Assembly: GCF_034190915.1 (NCBI RefSeq)
Contig: NW_026947496.1
Span: 26,568,001-26,632,000, forward strand
DNA: 64,000 nucleotides
DNA from: Cavia porcellus
Lineage: Eukaryota; Chordata; Mammalia; Rodentia; Caviidae
Direction of reading: 5' to 3'
Part shown: piece by piece, positions 48,080 through 60,359 of the stretch
How the letters are laid out: every line of letters starts with the position of its first letter
Numbering within the stretch: position 1 is the first letter of the stretch
Position numbers and translations under genes: made by a program
The notes under the pieces: generated by a model
Seen by the model: only the letters and a program-made list of their open reading frames with translations
Database searches by the model: none
Told to the model about the DNA's origin: nothing

Positions 48080-49551
48080 TATGAAAGTATTTCTTATTCT
48101 AATCAAATTGCCATACCACAATTCATGGTCACCATCCATTCTTGTCAGTTAGAACCCTAAATATATCTCCGTAAAGTAATTTAATCTCCAAAATACAATA
48201 TTAAGTTAATAATTCCTCCTACATGATATGACTTTATTGCTTAAAACCAAAAAAGCAATAGTAATCCTTTCTAAAGTCCCAAAAGTTTCAGTAGCTTTTT
48301 CAAAAGTTCAAGTCCAAGTCTATTTTGAGGCTCAATTGAAACTCTTAGCTGTGCACCTCTGTACAAACATAAATTATGTATACAATCCAAGGTACAACTG
48401 GCATAGGGTGAACATTTCCACGTCAAATGAAGGAAAGGAAGAACACAAAAGAGAAGAACTAAAGCAAGACTTAAACACAGGCAGCAAACCACAAGTCCTG
48501 TAGCTTGGTATCCAGGATGCAGAGCACAGGGCAGTGAGACGTGAGTTCGGTGCCTGGAAGAACTCCCACGGCCACTCTCGGGGACGCGCTCAACTTGGAT
48601 CCTGAAACTTTCCTCAGCAGAAGTTCCATGTTCTTGACATCACATCTCTGGGGCTTCCACTGTGCCTCTGCCATCCTTCCTAGCACTTCGTGCACTGCTT
48701 TACTCCGGGCTCCTTGCCTGGTTTCCCAGTCCTTCCTCTGAAATCTGAGTGGAAGCCTACTCAGCTCTCCCATTCTGTATGTTTGTAAAAACAAAGCTAC
48801 ATGGATGATGCCAAGGTCTGCTGCCAGCTTGAGCAGAAACCTGATTCTCTTGTGTCATCTCTGCAGTGTGTCTGAGCACCTACGTGACTGAGAGTGTGAA
48901 GGGAATCTTGGGGAAGCAATTTCCTAAGAGACCGCTTGAGCTGATTTTCCAGGATCATTGTTCTCAAATGAAAACTTTACCTTTTTACACCCTTTGGTTT
49001 GCCGTGTTTAGGTTTTACTGACCTATGTATTTTTCTTCTCCCCACACAAGGTACATGGTTCATCTGCAATGGCCCAAATCTGTTCAGCAACCATGGAACA
49101 TTTGGTTTCAAATTTATAAATGATTCCTTTAATCCAAAATCAGGGTTTATAAATTTTTCTCTCTGCTTTTGCCCCTGATTAAAAGCACACAGCTTTACTC
49201 CATCACAACCTGAATAATGAGCAGCCAGTTTGTCTACCCTTCTTTATGTGAGTCTCCTACAGAATCTCAGGATATGGACAAAATGAAGAAAATGGTTTTG
49301 TAAGAGACTAACACATCTGTTATCAGCCTATTTTTAACTGAAATGCCCTGTGCCTAGCCTTACCATCTGCATTCTTATCTATATCCTGATCTTTTAACCT
49401 TCCATCATTAGGCTCTAATAAAACTATTTTAAGTCTTCTTTGGCCCACCTCTCTCAATCTTTCCAAATTTATTCAGTAAACCAATTCCAAAGTTTTCTAA
49501 GCCACATACTAGGTATAATTGTGGCAAAAGTCCCGCTTCTCTGGTACCACT
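48080..49551 (-). mobile_element. MaLR internal region
   Basis: Colinear, in reverse, with the MaLR internal sequence I recall from other mammals. On the plus strand the order is 'taaagtcccaaaagtttcag' (3' end of the internal), the G+C-richer segment 48500-48800 with 'ctctgaaatctgagtggaag', then 49000-49550 ending in 'tcccgcttctctggtacca', the complement of the primer-binding-site-like start. Frames such as the 107-codon one at 48471-48794 are remnants and heavily stopped. Confidence 0.72.
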
Positions 49552-49589
49552 TAATGACTTTCCTGGTATTCTTCTCTGGGACTACTTCT

Positions 49590-49770
49590 TGGCTGCAATG
49601 AATTGACACAATTTTCTCTTCCATGTTGTCTCATCAAGATGTTTGCCTTCCAGCTAAGCATGGACTAAATCCCCTAAACTTTGAGCCGGATTAAACGTCT
49701 CCTTCTTTAAGTTGAGCGCTTTGGGTGTTGTTTTCCAGCAAGTGGAAAGCAGTCTAGTATAGGATGTGGG
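49590..49770 (+). mobile_element. MaLR LTR 3' part in opposite orientation to the adjoining internal region
   Basis: 'gcatggactaaatcccctaa', 'tttgagccggattaaacgtc', 'tccttctttaagttgagcg' and 'tttgggtgttgttttccag' match the plus-strand ends of the LTRs at 6.2 and 39.2 kb. The neighbouring internal region reads on the minus strand, so this LTR is not its normal 5' LTR. Confidence 0.65.
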
Positions 49771-49775
49771 TGATA

Positions 49776-50400
49776 GTAACAGTACAATAACACTGTCAAC
49801 CAAACTGACCTAACCAAATGTTACATCTAATTATATTTCAATAAACATTTGCTTCACTTTGATACATTTACCATCGAATATTGGAACTAAAATAGGTCAT
49901 ATAATTTTCAAATAGCATAATCTTTCACAGCATGTTTCTGAATCATAAAGTATTAAAACAAAAGTTACCATAAGTAAGATATCTGGAAAACTACAAGTAC
50001 TAGGAAATTCCTCAACAATTTTAAATAACTCATGGTTGGAACAATATATTATAAGGTATTAAAATATTTCACATTGATTGTTAAATGAAAGATGACATCA
50101 AAAATTGTGGGATGCAGATAAACAATGCTTAGGGAGAAATATATGTATTTAAATCTTGAGGAAAAGTGTACATAAATGATATACATTTTCACTTCTGGAA
50201 ATCAAGTACAGGAGAAAAAAAATTTAAAGATAAATATGTAGAGGAAAAAATAGTAAAAAGCACAGGCAATTAAATAGAAGCCAGAGAAACAATACTGCAA
50301 AATCAATAAATCTTTTTTCAATCCAGAATTTCATATCCAGGGGTCACAAATCACCCACAACTATAAATTACTGAAAGAAATACTGAAGTATTCTTAGAAA
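49776..50400 (+). mobile_element. Old LINE-1 ORF2, right half
   Basis: Continues the L1 that breaks off at 46889: 'aacactgtcaaccaaactga', then 'gatatctggaaaactacaag', 'taaataactcatggttgg', 'attgtgggatgcagataaac' and 'atgcttagggagaaatat'. This is the end of the endonuclease domain and the linker to the RT, in order. Stops in all frames. Confidence 0.72.
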
Positions 50401-50422
50401 TAACTTTCAAACAGAATAACAC

Positions 50423-50610
50423 TGCCAGGTATGGCAAGGCACACCTAAAATTGTGGTTACATGGGAGACTAATGCAGCGGGGTTGACAGTTTGAAACCAG
50501 ACTGGGAAATTTAGTGAGGTGTTTCCTCAAAATAAAATAAAAACAGCTAAGCAGATAGCTCAGTAATAAAGCGCCTCTGACTTGATTCTCAGAATCACAA
50601 AAGAGAAGAA
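50423..50610 (+). mobile_element. B1-ID dimeric SINE, decayed
   Basis: B1 half 'gccaggtatggcaaggcac', 'gttgacagtttgaaaccaga' and 'tgaggtgtttcctcaaaata', then ID half 'agcagatagctcagtaataa' and 'gattctcagaatcac'. It was probably inserted in the old L1. Confidence 0.72.
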
Positions 50611-51849
50611 ACATACAATCAAAAACAAAGAAATGTTAAACAATAGGATTTACATACGTTTTCGAAAAGACAAATTATGAATCTCAAGACTGAAAAAGAT
50701 TACCCCTTATTTTATAGTCCTTAGAACTATGTACTATTGAGATCAATCACATAAAGCTAAAATAAATAATTGAATAAAAATGATTAATCTCTTAAAAATG
50801 AAATCTGCTGTTTATAATTATAATAACCTTATCCTTTTCAAGAAGTTGAATTGAAATTACCAAAATGTTGCTGTGAAAGAAAGTTATAAATAAAAACTGT
50901 AGAAAACAGTTACTGTGCCTGTAAAAGAAATACATAAGATTAAAACTCCCCAAACCTTTGCACAAAAGAGAGAAGGATAAATCTTTTGTCAGTAAGGTCA
51001 AAATAACTCCAATATGAAAATCTGACAAGGACATTATATGAAAAGGTAAATTACATGCAAATATTTCTCTACTTTTATAATTTAATATGTTATCCCAGAA
51101 AGTATATATTACATGCTTAAAAGGCCCATGTATTATATATCTTGCAAGGGACTTTAGGATTCTGAATTTGAAATTGTCCTGTAAATATTCAGAGTCTATG
51201 CTAGTGAAAATTAACACATTGATGAATGCATTTTATAGAAGTTAGTATTTGCTATATTAAACTTGAGATATGACCTGAAGATAGATAAGTTAGGGAATTG
51301 TCTGTGAAGATTGCTTAATTCTTCAGTTCCTAATGGGAGATATTATTATGTAAGTGGCAATGATATGTTACTGTGGGAGCATCATGCCAGCCAGAGGTAC
51401 TCACCCAATGGTGTGCATATGTAAGTCTATCTGTTTGTCTGTCTATCTATCAACTATCCTTTTGTGTGTGTGTTTTCCCATTACTAAGGCATAGTACCTG
51501 AAAATCCTCATTTTAAAAAGTGGACGTGCTGTTTGGCTTATAGTTTCAAAGCATTCAGTCCATGATCAACTGGCTTCAGGGCAGTAACATATATATATCT
51601 TGTACATATGTGCTTTATAACAGTACATATGTACGTAGTGCCTTTAGAGTTGCCTTTTCTCTTTCCTTAATAAAATAAATTAGAGCCCTTTTTTCTTCAC
51701 TTATTGGCCTTTTGGACTGTCCCTAACTGGACCAATCTTCAGTTACTTTTGAGGTCAGGCTTTTAACACTTATAGTACCCATCAATACTAGAAATCTTTG
51801 TAGATCTTGTTTTTGTTCTTCAATGTGTTGCAATGTAATTTCCTTGAGA
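50611..51849. other. Unassigned
   Basis: No recognised gene. The minus-strand 141-codon frame at 50792-51217 is the longest non-repeat frame in this part, but its Phe/Ile-rich composition is what A+T-rich DNA gives and no motif is visible. A short (TCTG)/(TCTA) run lies at about 51427-51450. Confidence 0.4.
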
Positions 51850-52705
51850 TAAACAGATTATTTTAAAATTATTTCAACATCATTGGTCATTTAAGAGATG
51901 TGAATTAAAACAATGTGGAGATTCCATCTCATTCCAGAAAGAAAGGTGATTATCAAGAAATCAATGAATAGCAAATGCTGGTGGAGATATAGAAAAAGGA
52001 ACTCTTTTCTGCCATTGGTGGAAATGTAGACTGGTACAATCACTGTGGAAAACAGTGTTAAGATTTTTTTTTAAAAATCTAAAACTAGAGTTTCCACTTG
52101 ACCCAGTTATTCCTCTTTTGGTATTTTACAGAAACAATTAACAACATCATACCACAATCATGAATGCACATCTATGCTTATATCAGTGTGGTTTGTAATA
52201 GCTAAATCTTGGAAAAATCCCATATGTCCATTGACTGATGATGGATAAAGAATATGTGGAGTTTTCTTTTCTAGAAAGGATTACTACTCAGTCATAAGCA
52301 AGGATGAACTTTAGACATTTTTAGGTAAATGAATGGATCTTGAGACCATACTCTTAGGTGAAATAAATTGATTGCACATGTGTAAATATTGCACTGTTTC
52401 TCTGATGTGAGAAACCAAAAGCATAAATAAGGGTCAGAATTTATATTAGATATTACAAAATAGGAAGAAAACGCTCAACCAGAAAGGGAAACTATGGAAA
52501 GATGACGGGAAAGGAGGAAGGGGAAAAAAACCAGGAAAATTGACATAAAGCTTTTATAAATGAGAGGAGAAAAGAATTGAAGGGAGAATAAGGGAATGGG
52601 GGAAAAGGAGGAACTGAGATAAATCAGATACAGATATAAGACATCTATGATAAAAGTGATCATTATGTATATTTAAGATTTACCAATAAACTTAAAGAAA
52701 AAACA
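51850..52705 (+). mobile_element. LINE-1 ORF2 end and polypurine 3'UTR, 5'-truncated
   Basis: Sense-strand L1: 'cattggtcatttaagagatg', 'ggtggaaatgtagactggta', 'ccatatgtccattgactgat', 'gattactactcagtcataag' and 'taggtgaaataaattgattg' are the ORF2 C-terminal series. A G/A-rich 3'UTR (about 52460-52620) and an A-rich end 'caataaacttaaagaaaaa' follow. The coding part is decayed. Confidence 0.82.
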
Positions 52706-52855
52706 GTATGTATCAAGATTGCACAGTACTGTCTACTACATCAAAAGTACAACAATGTTTTGAAATGAATTAATCAATTAATGTAAGGAAAACATTTAAG
52801 TACTATGAAAATAAAGTTGGAAAAGAATTAGAAAATTCATACTATAATATTTGAA

Positions 52856-53048
52856 GTCTGGTGTAGTAGTGAACACCTATAATCCCAGCACTAGGGAGGC
52901 TGAGGCAGCAGGATTGCTGGGAGATCAAGACCTATCTGGACTACAAAATGAGGTCAAGGTCAGCCAAACCTGCATAGTAAGACTCTGTCTCAAAAAAGAC
53001 AAAAAAAAAAAAAAAAATCAGTACTTTCTCAGCAGTATCGCTGGCAAT
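52856..53048 (+). mobile_element. B1 SINE with 13-bp target-site duplication and unique 3' tail
   Basis: B1 body (7SL-derived): 'tagtgaacacctataatccc', 'agcactagggaggctgaggc', 'agactctgtctcaaaaaag', then an A-run 53001-53017. The duplication 'tataatatttgaa' is perfect at 52843-52855 and 53049-53061. About 31 bases of non-B1, non-A sequence lie between the A-run and the duplication. Confidence 0.88.
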
Positions 53049-53082
53049 TATAATATTTGAAAATCTTGCCTCCAGAACTTCT

Positions 53083-53165
53083 TTGCTGCATGTGTATCTC
53101 CGTAGTAGAACGCTTGTCTAGCGTATGTGAAGTCCTGGCTTCAATCCCCAGAACTGCAAAAATAG
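53083..53165 (+). mobile_element. ID-like SINE
   Basis: 'gcatgtgtatctccgtagta' (degraded box A), 'gaacgcttgtctagcgtatg' and 'ggcttcaatccccagaactg' (box B), short A-tail. It lies outside the target duplication of the preceding B1, so it is a separate insertion and not the ID half of a dimer. Confidence 0.75.
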
Positions 53166-55925
53166 AGCTAGAGATATGCTTTATCATTGTCTCCAAGCAT
53201 AACAAAGGTTTTCATTTTTAAAAGACCTAAGCCAAGGTGGAGGTAACAATATTGGCTGCATCATTAGTAAGAAACAATTTAATAAGAGGTAATGTACACA
53301 AATGGAAAATTTAGATCAGTACCTAAAAAGAGAGTTACATTCAGTTGCAAAAAAAATTGAAAAATAATGAAAGTTGGATCATAGGAAAATATATAAGCAA
53401 AAGCACTATAATTTTCTCAGAGATACCAATGAGCAAAGTATGATTAAATCTAATAGACACTGGAATTTTATTGAAACAGCTAAATCCTTTTCCCTCAACC
53501 CTTTAGACTACTGTATTATGCAATGACAGTTTCTTAAGATGAAAAAAGATCAATCCTACAAATTTTCTAAAAAATCAATTATCCAATGGGAAAGAGATGG
53601 ATTACCATTGATTGCATCCTGCTGGTGTTAGAGATGATGGATGTTTGCAGTCATGGCATTGATCTTCAGGATCAGACATACACTAGTGTAGCATGGCTTA
53701 TTATGGGATCACCCACTCACAGAATGCAGGTATATACAGCGAATCCCACATTATACATTCTGTCACAGCTTTTCTTTTGCTCATATGACTTTGCCTCTGT
53801 GACTAAATCCAAGCATTGCTACTTTAAAATTCAGATCAAATGAATATGAAGAATTTCTGGGTAGACTGTATGGTAAGAGAAAGAGAAAGCAGCCATATAA
53901 ACTATGTCCTGACAGTGACTAGTTTGCTGCTAAGTGAACAGCCTGAGAGCTTATCTTGCTACTCAGACAAATCCTTCACATTTTTAAATAACCAGGGAAC
54001 ACATGAAATATTACAGATTTATTCCAACCTGCAGCATCAGATGATAAATACTTGCAGCTTAGTTTCAATTTATATATTGTGTGAAATACTATATTTTTTC
54101 AATGATTACTTGCTTTTAGGTGAAAAGTATAGTACTGTGATTTTGAGGCTATATTTAATTATTTTTTTTAATTGTACACTGTTCTTTGAAAGGCATGTGA
54201 AGGTCATCCTCATCTAATGTTCTGGGAATCACAGGAAAAATAATTCAAGACTGATACCAAGAGCCATGTGAGTCTCCATTGCATCTACTGCCTTTCTCTG
54301 TGCTTACTAAATCAGCAGTTGAGCTACATCCATTCGTTGTTCACTGGCTGACTGAAGACTGAAACTACCAAAATGCTCTTTAGAAGGATGCTTGCTGGAA
54401 TAACCAAAAGAATAGTGATGCCAGTTGAACAGGGGAAATATAATATTTTTGGAACTATGATATTTTTGGTGCTACTTATTCAGAATCAGCCAAATACCCA
54501 TGTAATATTGTTAAAAACTAACTTAAATAAATTTGTCTATTCAGTTCCTATTGGAGACTGTGTGTGTTTTATTTTGTTTCTGTAGATATTAGTAAAATCT
54601 CCAGGGTTAAAGCGAAGAGAGGAGTACATCTTACAGAGAGTGTCTCATTACATATTTTACCACATGCAGTAGCATTTATTGGCAAAGAGGTGCAAAAAAG
54701 CCATGCAGGCTTCTCTGTGGTGGAGCACAGTCTTGGCTGGAGGCATAAATAACCGCATCTCCAGTGAAAAGATATTCCTCAAACAGATCACTTAGACTAA
54801 AAACAAGCACTAACCCTGTGGTATGGAGAAATGGGAACCAGTTCATCTATTTAATGCACTTAGTTAATATGTTCTGATAGAATATATTTAATGATTAATG
54901 ATTTTAATCTAAATTACCCACTAGACAAAAGTGATCCTATTTGAAAATTTCTATTAAGGTACATAGTTAAGCATTATAACCAGAGTTACTGTCTAGTTTG
55001 TCAAAAGAACAAAATAGAAGACACATAAAGAAGAAATAGGGATGAGTTCAAATCCTTCCTTGGACTCCAAATGGATTTCATTTATACTACTAGCTTATAT
55101 TAGTTGAAAAGAAATAATTGTGTTATCTGTTTCTTCTTTTAAGAAACTTTTCTATTTATGTCTTGTATTCTGAGCAAGAAAGATATAATTATAGTGTAAT
55201 AATTATTTTTATTCTTTTATCTCTGATGAACTTATTTCATAAATTAAAAACAATTTTAAAAAGTGTATGGAGCTATAAAAAAATGGAAGTGAGCTTCCTT
55301 AAGACTATATGAAATGTAGTCACAATTTCCCTGCGTACAATGAAGGGACCACATATCTTACTTTATATTGTATTTCTAGTTTTTTTCAGTCTTAACATAA
55401 TCAATCTTGAATTACATCATGAGAAATGTGAGTGTACTCAGTGCTTACAGTGTCAGCCTCTATTTGGAACTGGGTTTGGCATTAACGGGTGGTCTGATAG
55501 TGATAAATAATCAATACCAACTCTGCATGCTAAATATCGAACCTGCTTTGTGCACAATGCCACGAATATATTTTCCACACATAGTAGGAGACATTGCAGG
55601 AAGAGAACCAGTACAAAAATAAATAAATCACTAAGAAAGTCAAGCCTGGTTCAAGAAACACTGAAAAGGCCAGTTTTTTTTTTTTTTCTTTTTCAGCTAA
55701 CAATTTCTGATGCAACTACTGACAGTACCATTTTAAACAGAAAAGCTGTGGACTCAAGTTGTTCTGAAGATCATTCATGAAATTACATAATGGATGATCA
55801 AAAGGAAGGTGCATTGTCAGGAATGATGGGATACAGGTATATGAAGCAAGGAGGATACTTTGCGGGAATGGCAACATGCCTTTTACTATAACAAAGTTTT
55901 AAATCTAAACATTTATTATATATAT
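53166..55925. other. Unassigned
   Basis: 2.8 kb without a recognisable gene or named repeat. Small frames at 53586-53843, 53840-54217 and 54373-54585 (70-125 codons) show no motif. 53.6-53.8 kb is somewhat less A+T-rich and may be element-derived. Confidence 0.4.
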
Positions 55926-55997
55926 TTTCATAACCAAGAATCCAACTCAGGACCTTGCACTTGCAGGTGCCGTGCTGCTGACCTATACCCCAGCCTC
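55926..55997 (-). mobile_element. ID-type SINE
   Basis: Antisense ID: 'aaccaagaatccaactcagg', 'cacttgcaggtgccgtgctg' and 'acctataccccagcctctac'. The 95-codon frame starting at 55972 begins inside it. Confidence 0.78.
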
Positions 55998-56264
55998 TAC
56001 TTACTGTGTTTCTAATCACCCTTCATTTATCAATCTTTTGCAGTACTTTTTGTTACATAAAACCTTACAGTCTGTCCTTCTCTATTTTTTTACTAGGTCT
56101 GACAACTTGCAGCCTCTGGTCTTCCCCAAAGTCCAAGTGACCTTGAAAGATAAATGTTTTAAATTGATTCATGACACAGAGTTAGCTTTGACAGAACAAC
56201 TAAAGGCACTTAGACTCATGAAAGCGCACTTCCATGTAAGAGAAACCATGAGATATTGAAGCTG

Positions 56265-56600
56265 TGTGTCCTATTTATTTCAGTTAACATTCTCCTCTCA
56301 AGGTGCAACCATTGTGGTACAATGTCTCAAATTCATCCTTGTTATGGCAGAGTAGTATCTCACTGTGTGTTCTATCACATCCTCTTTATCCATTCAAAAA
56401 TGAAGATTGATAATAGGAAACGGGAAGATAGATCTGTTTTCAAATGGAAAGAGAACCAAGAGATGGTGGAAGACATGAGGGAAAGGGAAGGGAACATAAG
56501 AAGAACTAAAATTTGTTATGTACACGTACCAACTTCACAGGGTGAATGTAATCACGCACTGCAAACATGAACTAACACAAATACGAATAAAAAGTAAAGA
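56265..56600 (+). mobile_element. LINE-1 3' end with 5' inversion
   Basis: 56265-56395 is antisense L1 (ORF2 C-terminus: 'atttatttcagttaac', 'gcagagtagtatctcactgt', 'ctctttatccattc'), aligning to 18000-18130. From about 56396 the strand switches and sense-strand polypurine 3'UTR follows ('agagatggtggaagacatg', 'acgtaccaacttcacagggt') to an A-rich end near 56600. This head-to-head layout is the signature of twin priming. The 104-codon frame at 56256 crosses the junction and is not a gene. Confidence 0.72.
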
Positions 56601-57049
56601 GGACTTTCAGAACTGTTCAGAATAATGGCAAGAACAACAGAATATGTGTATTCCAAGCAATAAGAAGAAGTACGAGCAATGTATCTTCTACTACATTAAA
56701 TTTCTAAACAGTTAAACAATAAAACATGCACCAGAGGTTTCCCATGTACAAATGTTAGATACTGTGGCTATATTATTAAAATGATTTTTTGTATTGGAAT
56801 TCTTCACAGCTAGTGTCAGTATTACATATGAAGGTCTAAGAACTTGAGAAAACATACTTTGAGTTATCAAATCAGTTTAAGGTGACATGTGGGTATTTTG
56901 GCAATTTGAAGACAAATAACTAGGTAATTTATGTTGGCTATTTTTATGCAATAATCATGATAAGGTAGCAATCTAAGCAAACAAATCTGTGCTTTAGGAA
57001 AAGAGAGGAGAGAGAAGTCAAACTTTTATGAGATGGAGGAACTAACTGA

Positions 57050-57069
57050 AATCACACACACACACACAC
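57050..57069. repeat. (CA)10 microsatellite
   Basis: Ten CA units just before a possible ID relic. Confidence 0.95.
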
Positions 57070-57077
57070 CGTCTGCT

Positions 57078-57145
57078 TTGTTGCTGGGACTAACTCAGTG
57101 ATAGGCAGAACACAGGACTTGTCTTGTGGTTAGGGATGAGGAAAC
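57078..57145 (+). mobile_element. Possible ID-like SINE relic
   Basis: 'ttgctgggactaactcagtg' and 'acacaggacttgtcttgtgg' resemble box A and the middle of an ID element. No box B and no tail. Confidence 0.35.
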
Positions 57146-58000
57146 ACTGCCATCAAATAAATGTAATGTAAATTTCAGTTCAAAAACTTTGATGTATGAT
57201 GTATGTAGGAGACAGCTGGATTTCTCACTGAAAACATGAGTTTTTATTGATTTTATATTGTATAAACAAACCTTAGCTCTGAAGTATAATATGACTAAAA
57301 CTCATCTTATTTTAGGAGATTATGTTGTACGTTTTTTTTTTTTTTTTCTTGCCTAGAATTGAGTCATTTCATCATGCTGATAGTATCTTGAATTCTTGAA
57401 GAATGCAAAGATGGTTTTTTCCTGAATGGAAACATTGCCTTTTCTTCAAATGAAATGATAGAATATAACGTCACCAGCACTTCTGCGTAGAGAACGCTAG
57501 TCCACCTAAACAGAGTACTTGACAGAGTCCACTGGAAATATAGCCTTGAACTTTACACAGCATGTGTTTTCCTGGAAGCAAAGCCAGCATATTTTCAGTG
57601 AAAATCGCTTCTAAAATTTTTAGGGTTCATATTGATCAGAGTAATATTGAGAAGCTTTCTAAGACTATTTGGAAAACCAGAGAGTATATGCATAAGTTGC
57701 ATTCTAGGTCATACAAAGAGAAGCTTGCTAATGAAGTAGAAGGCTATGAGCTTATGGCCAGATGCACACAACATCCTTTGCAATGGGTTTATGGGGAGAG
57801 GCAGATTAGCAATGTTCGTGCTCCAACCTGCTCCTCAATTTTAAACTATTGATGCTTGTCCTGTAATCACGTATAGCCCTCTGTTGTGGTTAACTGGAGG
57901 CATTTGATCCCACTTCTGTCTTCTTTGTGATAAATATTTAATCACACAAAGGATAGTTCCTTTTTGAGAACACACATCATTCTAGGATTCTTGAAAACAG
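57146..58000. other. Unassigned
   Basis: No recognised feature. The 96-codon frame at 57562-57852 is basic and has no identifiable family. Confidence 0.4.
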
Positions 58001-58079
58001 AAGAAAGGGTGTCGTTACCTAGAAGGAACCTCTGCTCTCCAGTCCAAGGTTGAGAAAGGTCTACCTAATTATCTTTCTC

Positions 58080-58500
58080 TGAAGCAGCAGTCTCCTTCTT
58101 GCTGGCTGGCTGACATTTAGACATTTCTTCCCTCACTTCTGCCTGACGGTGTGAAATGGAGCTGAATACAAAGTGCCAGTCCATTTTGCCAGCAAATATA
58201 GCACCCCTCAGAAAGTTAGGCCATGGAAACGTGGGATGTCACTTTAACTCTGTCATTTTTCTCTCCAATTAAAAATAATGGATGATATTGCCCTGTCAGG
58301 CTGAGTGCTATTTCTGTAGTGGGAGAATTAGTTGGTGTCTCCACAGAGCCATTGTCCACTAATTTGAAGTTCAAGATTTGACTGCAATCCACTTCTATGT
58401 CTCCCCACTATCCCTGTGTCACCAAGCATCTGTACTTTCCAAGGGGATCCTTTGACATGCACCATTGCAGAGGAAGCCATTTTTCTGAAAAACTTTTATG
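58080..58500. other. Non-repetitive candidate conserved non-coding segment
   Basis: About 420 bp with balanced base composition, no recognisable repeat, no sustained reading frame and no homopolymer decay, in contrast to its surroundings. It includes 'gtgccagtccattttgccag' and 'aaaataatggatgatattg'. The suggestion of constraint comes from texture only. Confidence 0.25.
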
Positions 58501-60359
58501 CAAACGGAGAGTGAAGAGAGATGATCATATCTTTTGATTACTCAACTGTATTTCCTGGAACAAAGCTTTCTGGAATGTTAGTATATTATATTGGCCCAAT
58601 TTCTGTCACAATTATATTCAAAGAACAACAAAAAAGAAACTTTCTTATTGTAGCAAGTATTATAGTAGGATAAAAGGTATACAATTATCACCAGTCAAAG
58701 AAACACAATATTCTTCGTATTAATATATTTAATTTGTATTTGAGTACTTAATTCAGAGAAGGCTGTGCAATGATTTTTTGCTCATCTTAGGATAAATGGG
58801 CTACCAATTGTTAGTGAAATAAATGTTAACAATATAACAATTAGATGAAAATAGGAGCTGAACATGTGGAAGATATTCTTCATTAAATTCTGTAACCAAA
58901 AGTAAATGTTAATAGTTATGGACATTGTATTCTCCACCAATTACTTCTACTCAGCCTTCACAGTCTTCTCTTCAAAAAGTAATGCTATTTCTGAAAGAAG
59001 TAAGTTTCCCCAAAGGGGAATTATATTCTGTGTTACAAATGGAGCCAATTTTAGTTGCTGTTAGAAAACTATTCCTGTATTCTCATCTTTAAAGGTAGAA
59101 AAATATAAATAAAAAGAATACAAATGAAAGAAAAATAAAAACCTTAAGAAGGAAAGAACTGAAATTGTTTCAAGACAGTTATTAATCTCAAACTTAGCAG
59201 TGTGTACTCCATTATCTGGAGTACAGCTAAAATGCAACATTCTGAAGAAAACATCAGCTATGTTTAGTCACTGAGGGGTCTCCATTGCATTATTATGCAA
59301 AGTGTTCCCATTATAATTCTTTAGGCATTTGTTGAGGTATGTCCAGATATTCAGCTATAATTTCAAATTGTACAATTAAAAACAAATTTGTAATAGGAAG
59401 AGTGTGATTTGCCACTTTAATTCATTCTTTATCTTTTATTTTCATATGTTCTACACACATATTTAATATATTTATCAAATTGCAACTACAAGAAATTTCT
59501 GTGTTGATTTAAGTCAGGTTTATAATTTAAACATTTCTTACTTCTCATAGTTACGCACATTTGCTTAACTAATATTCTACCTTGCCCAAGAGCTTAATTT
59601 ATATTTTCAATGACTGTAGATAGTTTTGAAATGAGCATTTTCCATGTGCATAACAATTCTTCTAGGGCAAATTACAGAATTTCAGATAAATTCTTTAAAA
59701 AATTAAATTCTATCTCTAATTTTCCAAGAATAATATTATAGGCACACCATCGTAAGTACCATGTATAACAAAATATTGAAAAATATGAAATGGTAAAATG
59801 AAAGCATATAAAACAATTGTTTTATTAATCATTCTACTAATTTCACTAATTTTAATAAACAGAAAATATCTTGTGTGGAATAAAATCTAGTAACACTTCA
59901 AAGCAAGAGGTGGAATACTTTTGTTCACAAGTTCCATATTTACTAAAAACATATCAATTAACCTAAAAATACCCCTAAAGTAAGATGTGAAGCAGTAAAT
60001 TTCTCTGCTTTGATTGTCTAATTTTACAGAATTAACTGAGATCTAGCTAAAAGAAGTTGTCTATGAAAAATTTGTTTTCTGTTGTCTAGTTCATTAGACT
60101 TGCACTATAATTATATTTCTCCACAAGTGGAGAATAAATAAGTAAAGTGATGAAAGATACTTTGATTTTAATAAAGCTTAGAAAACCAGGTTGTATAAGC
60201 CACGGATTAAGTTGTATCTTCACTTTTCATTTTAAATTCAGTGATAAAATTTAAATATGCATGAAAGTCTTATTCTTCATAAAGAATTTATAACTGTATC
60301 TGATACATTTTGATTTCTCTTTTTTCCCAATCTAGTCTTGTCATTCAACACTTACTTTT
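58501..60359. other. Unassigned A+T-rich sequence
   Basis: No recognised repeat or gene. 59200-59390 contains an octamer-like 'attatgcaaag' in a repeat-free patch. The rest is low-complexity A+T-rich. Confidence 0.35.

Noticed and set aside
50792..51217. 141-codon minus-strand frame
   Set aside because: Phe/Ile/Leu-rich as expected for A+T-rich DNA. No motif and no recognisable family.
59000..59016. Small palindrome 'ttccccaaaggggaa'
   Set aside because: Six-base arms are common by chance and there is no context to suggest function.
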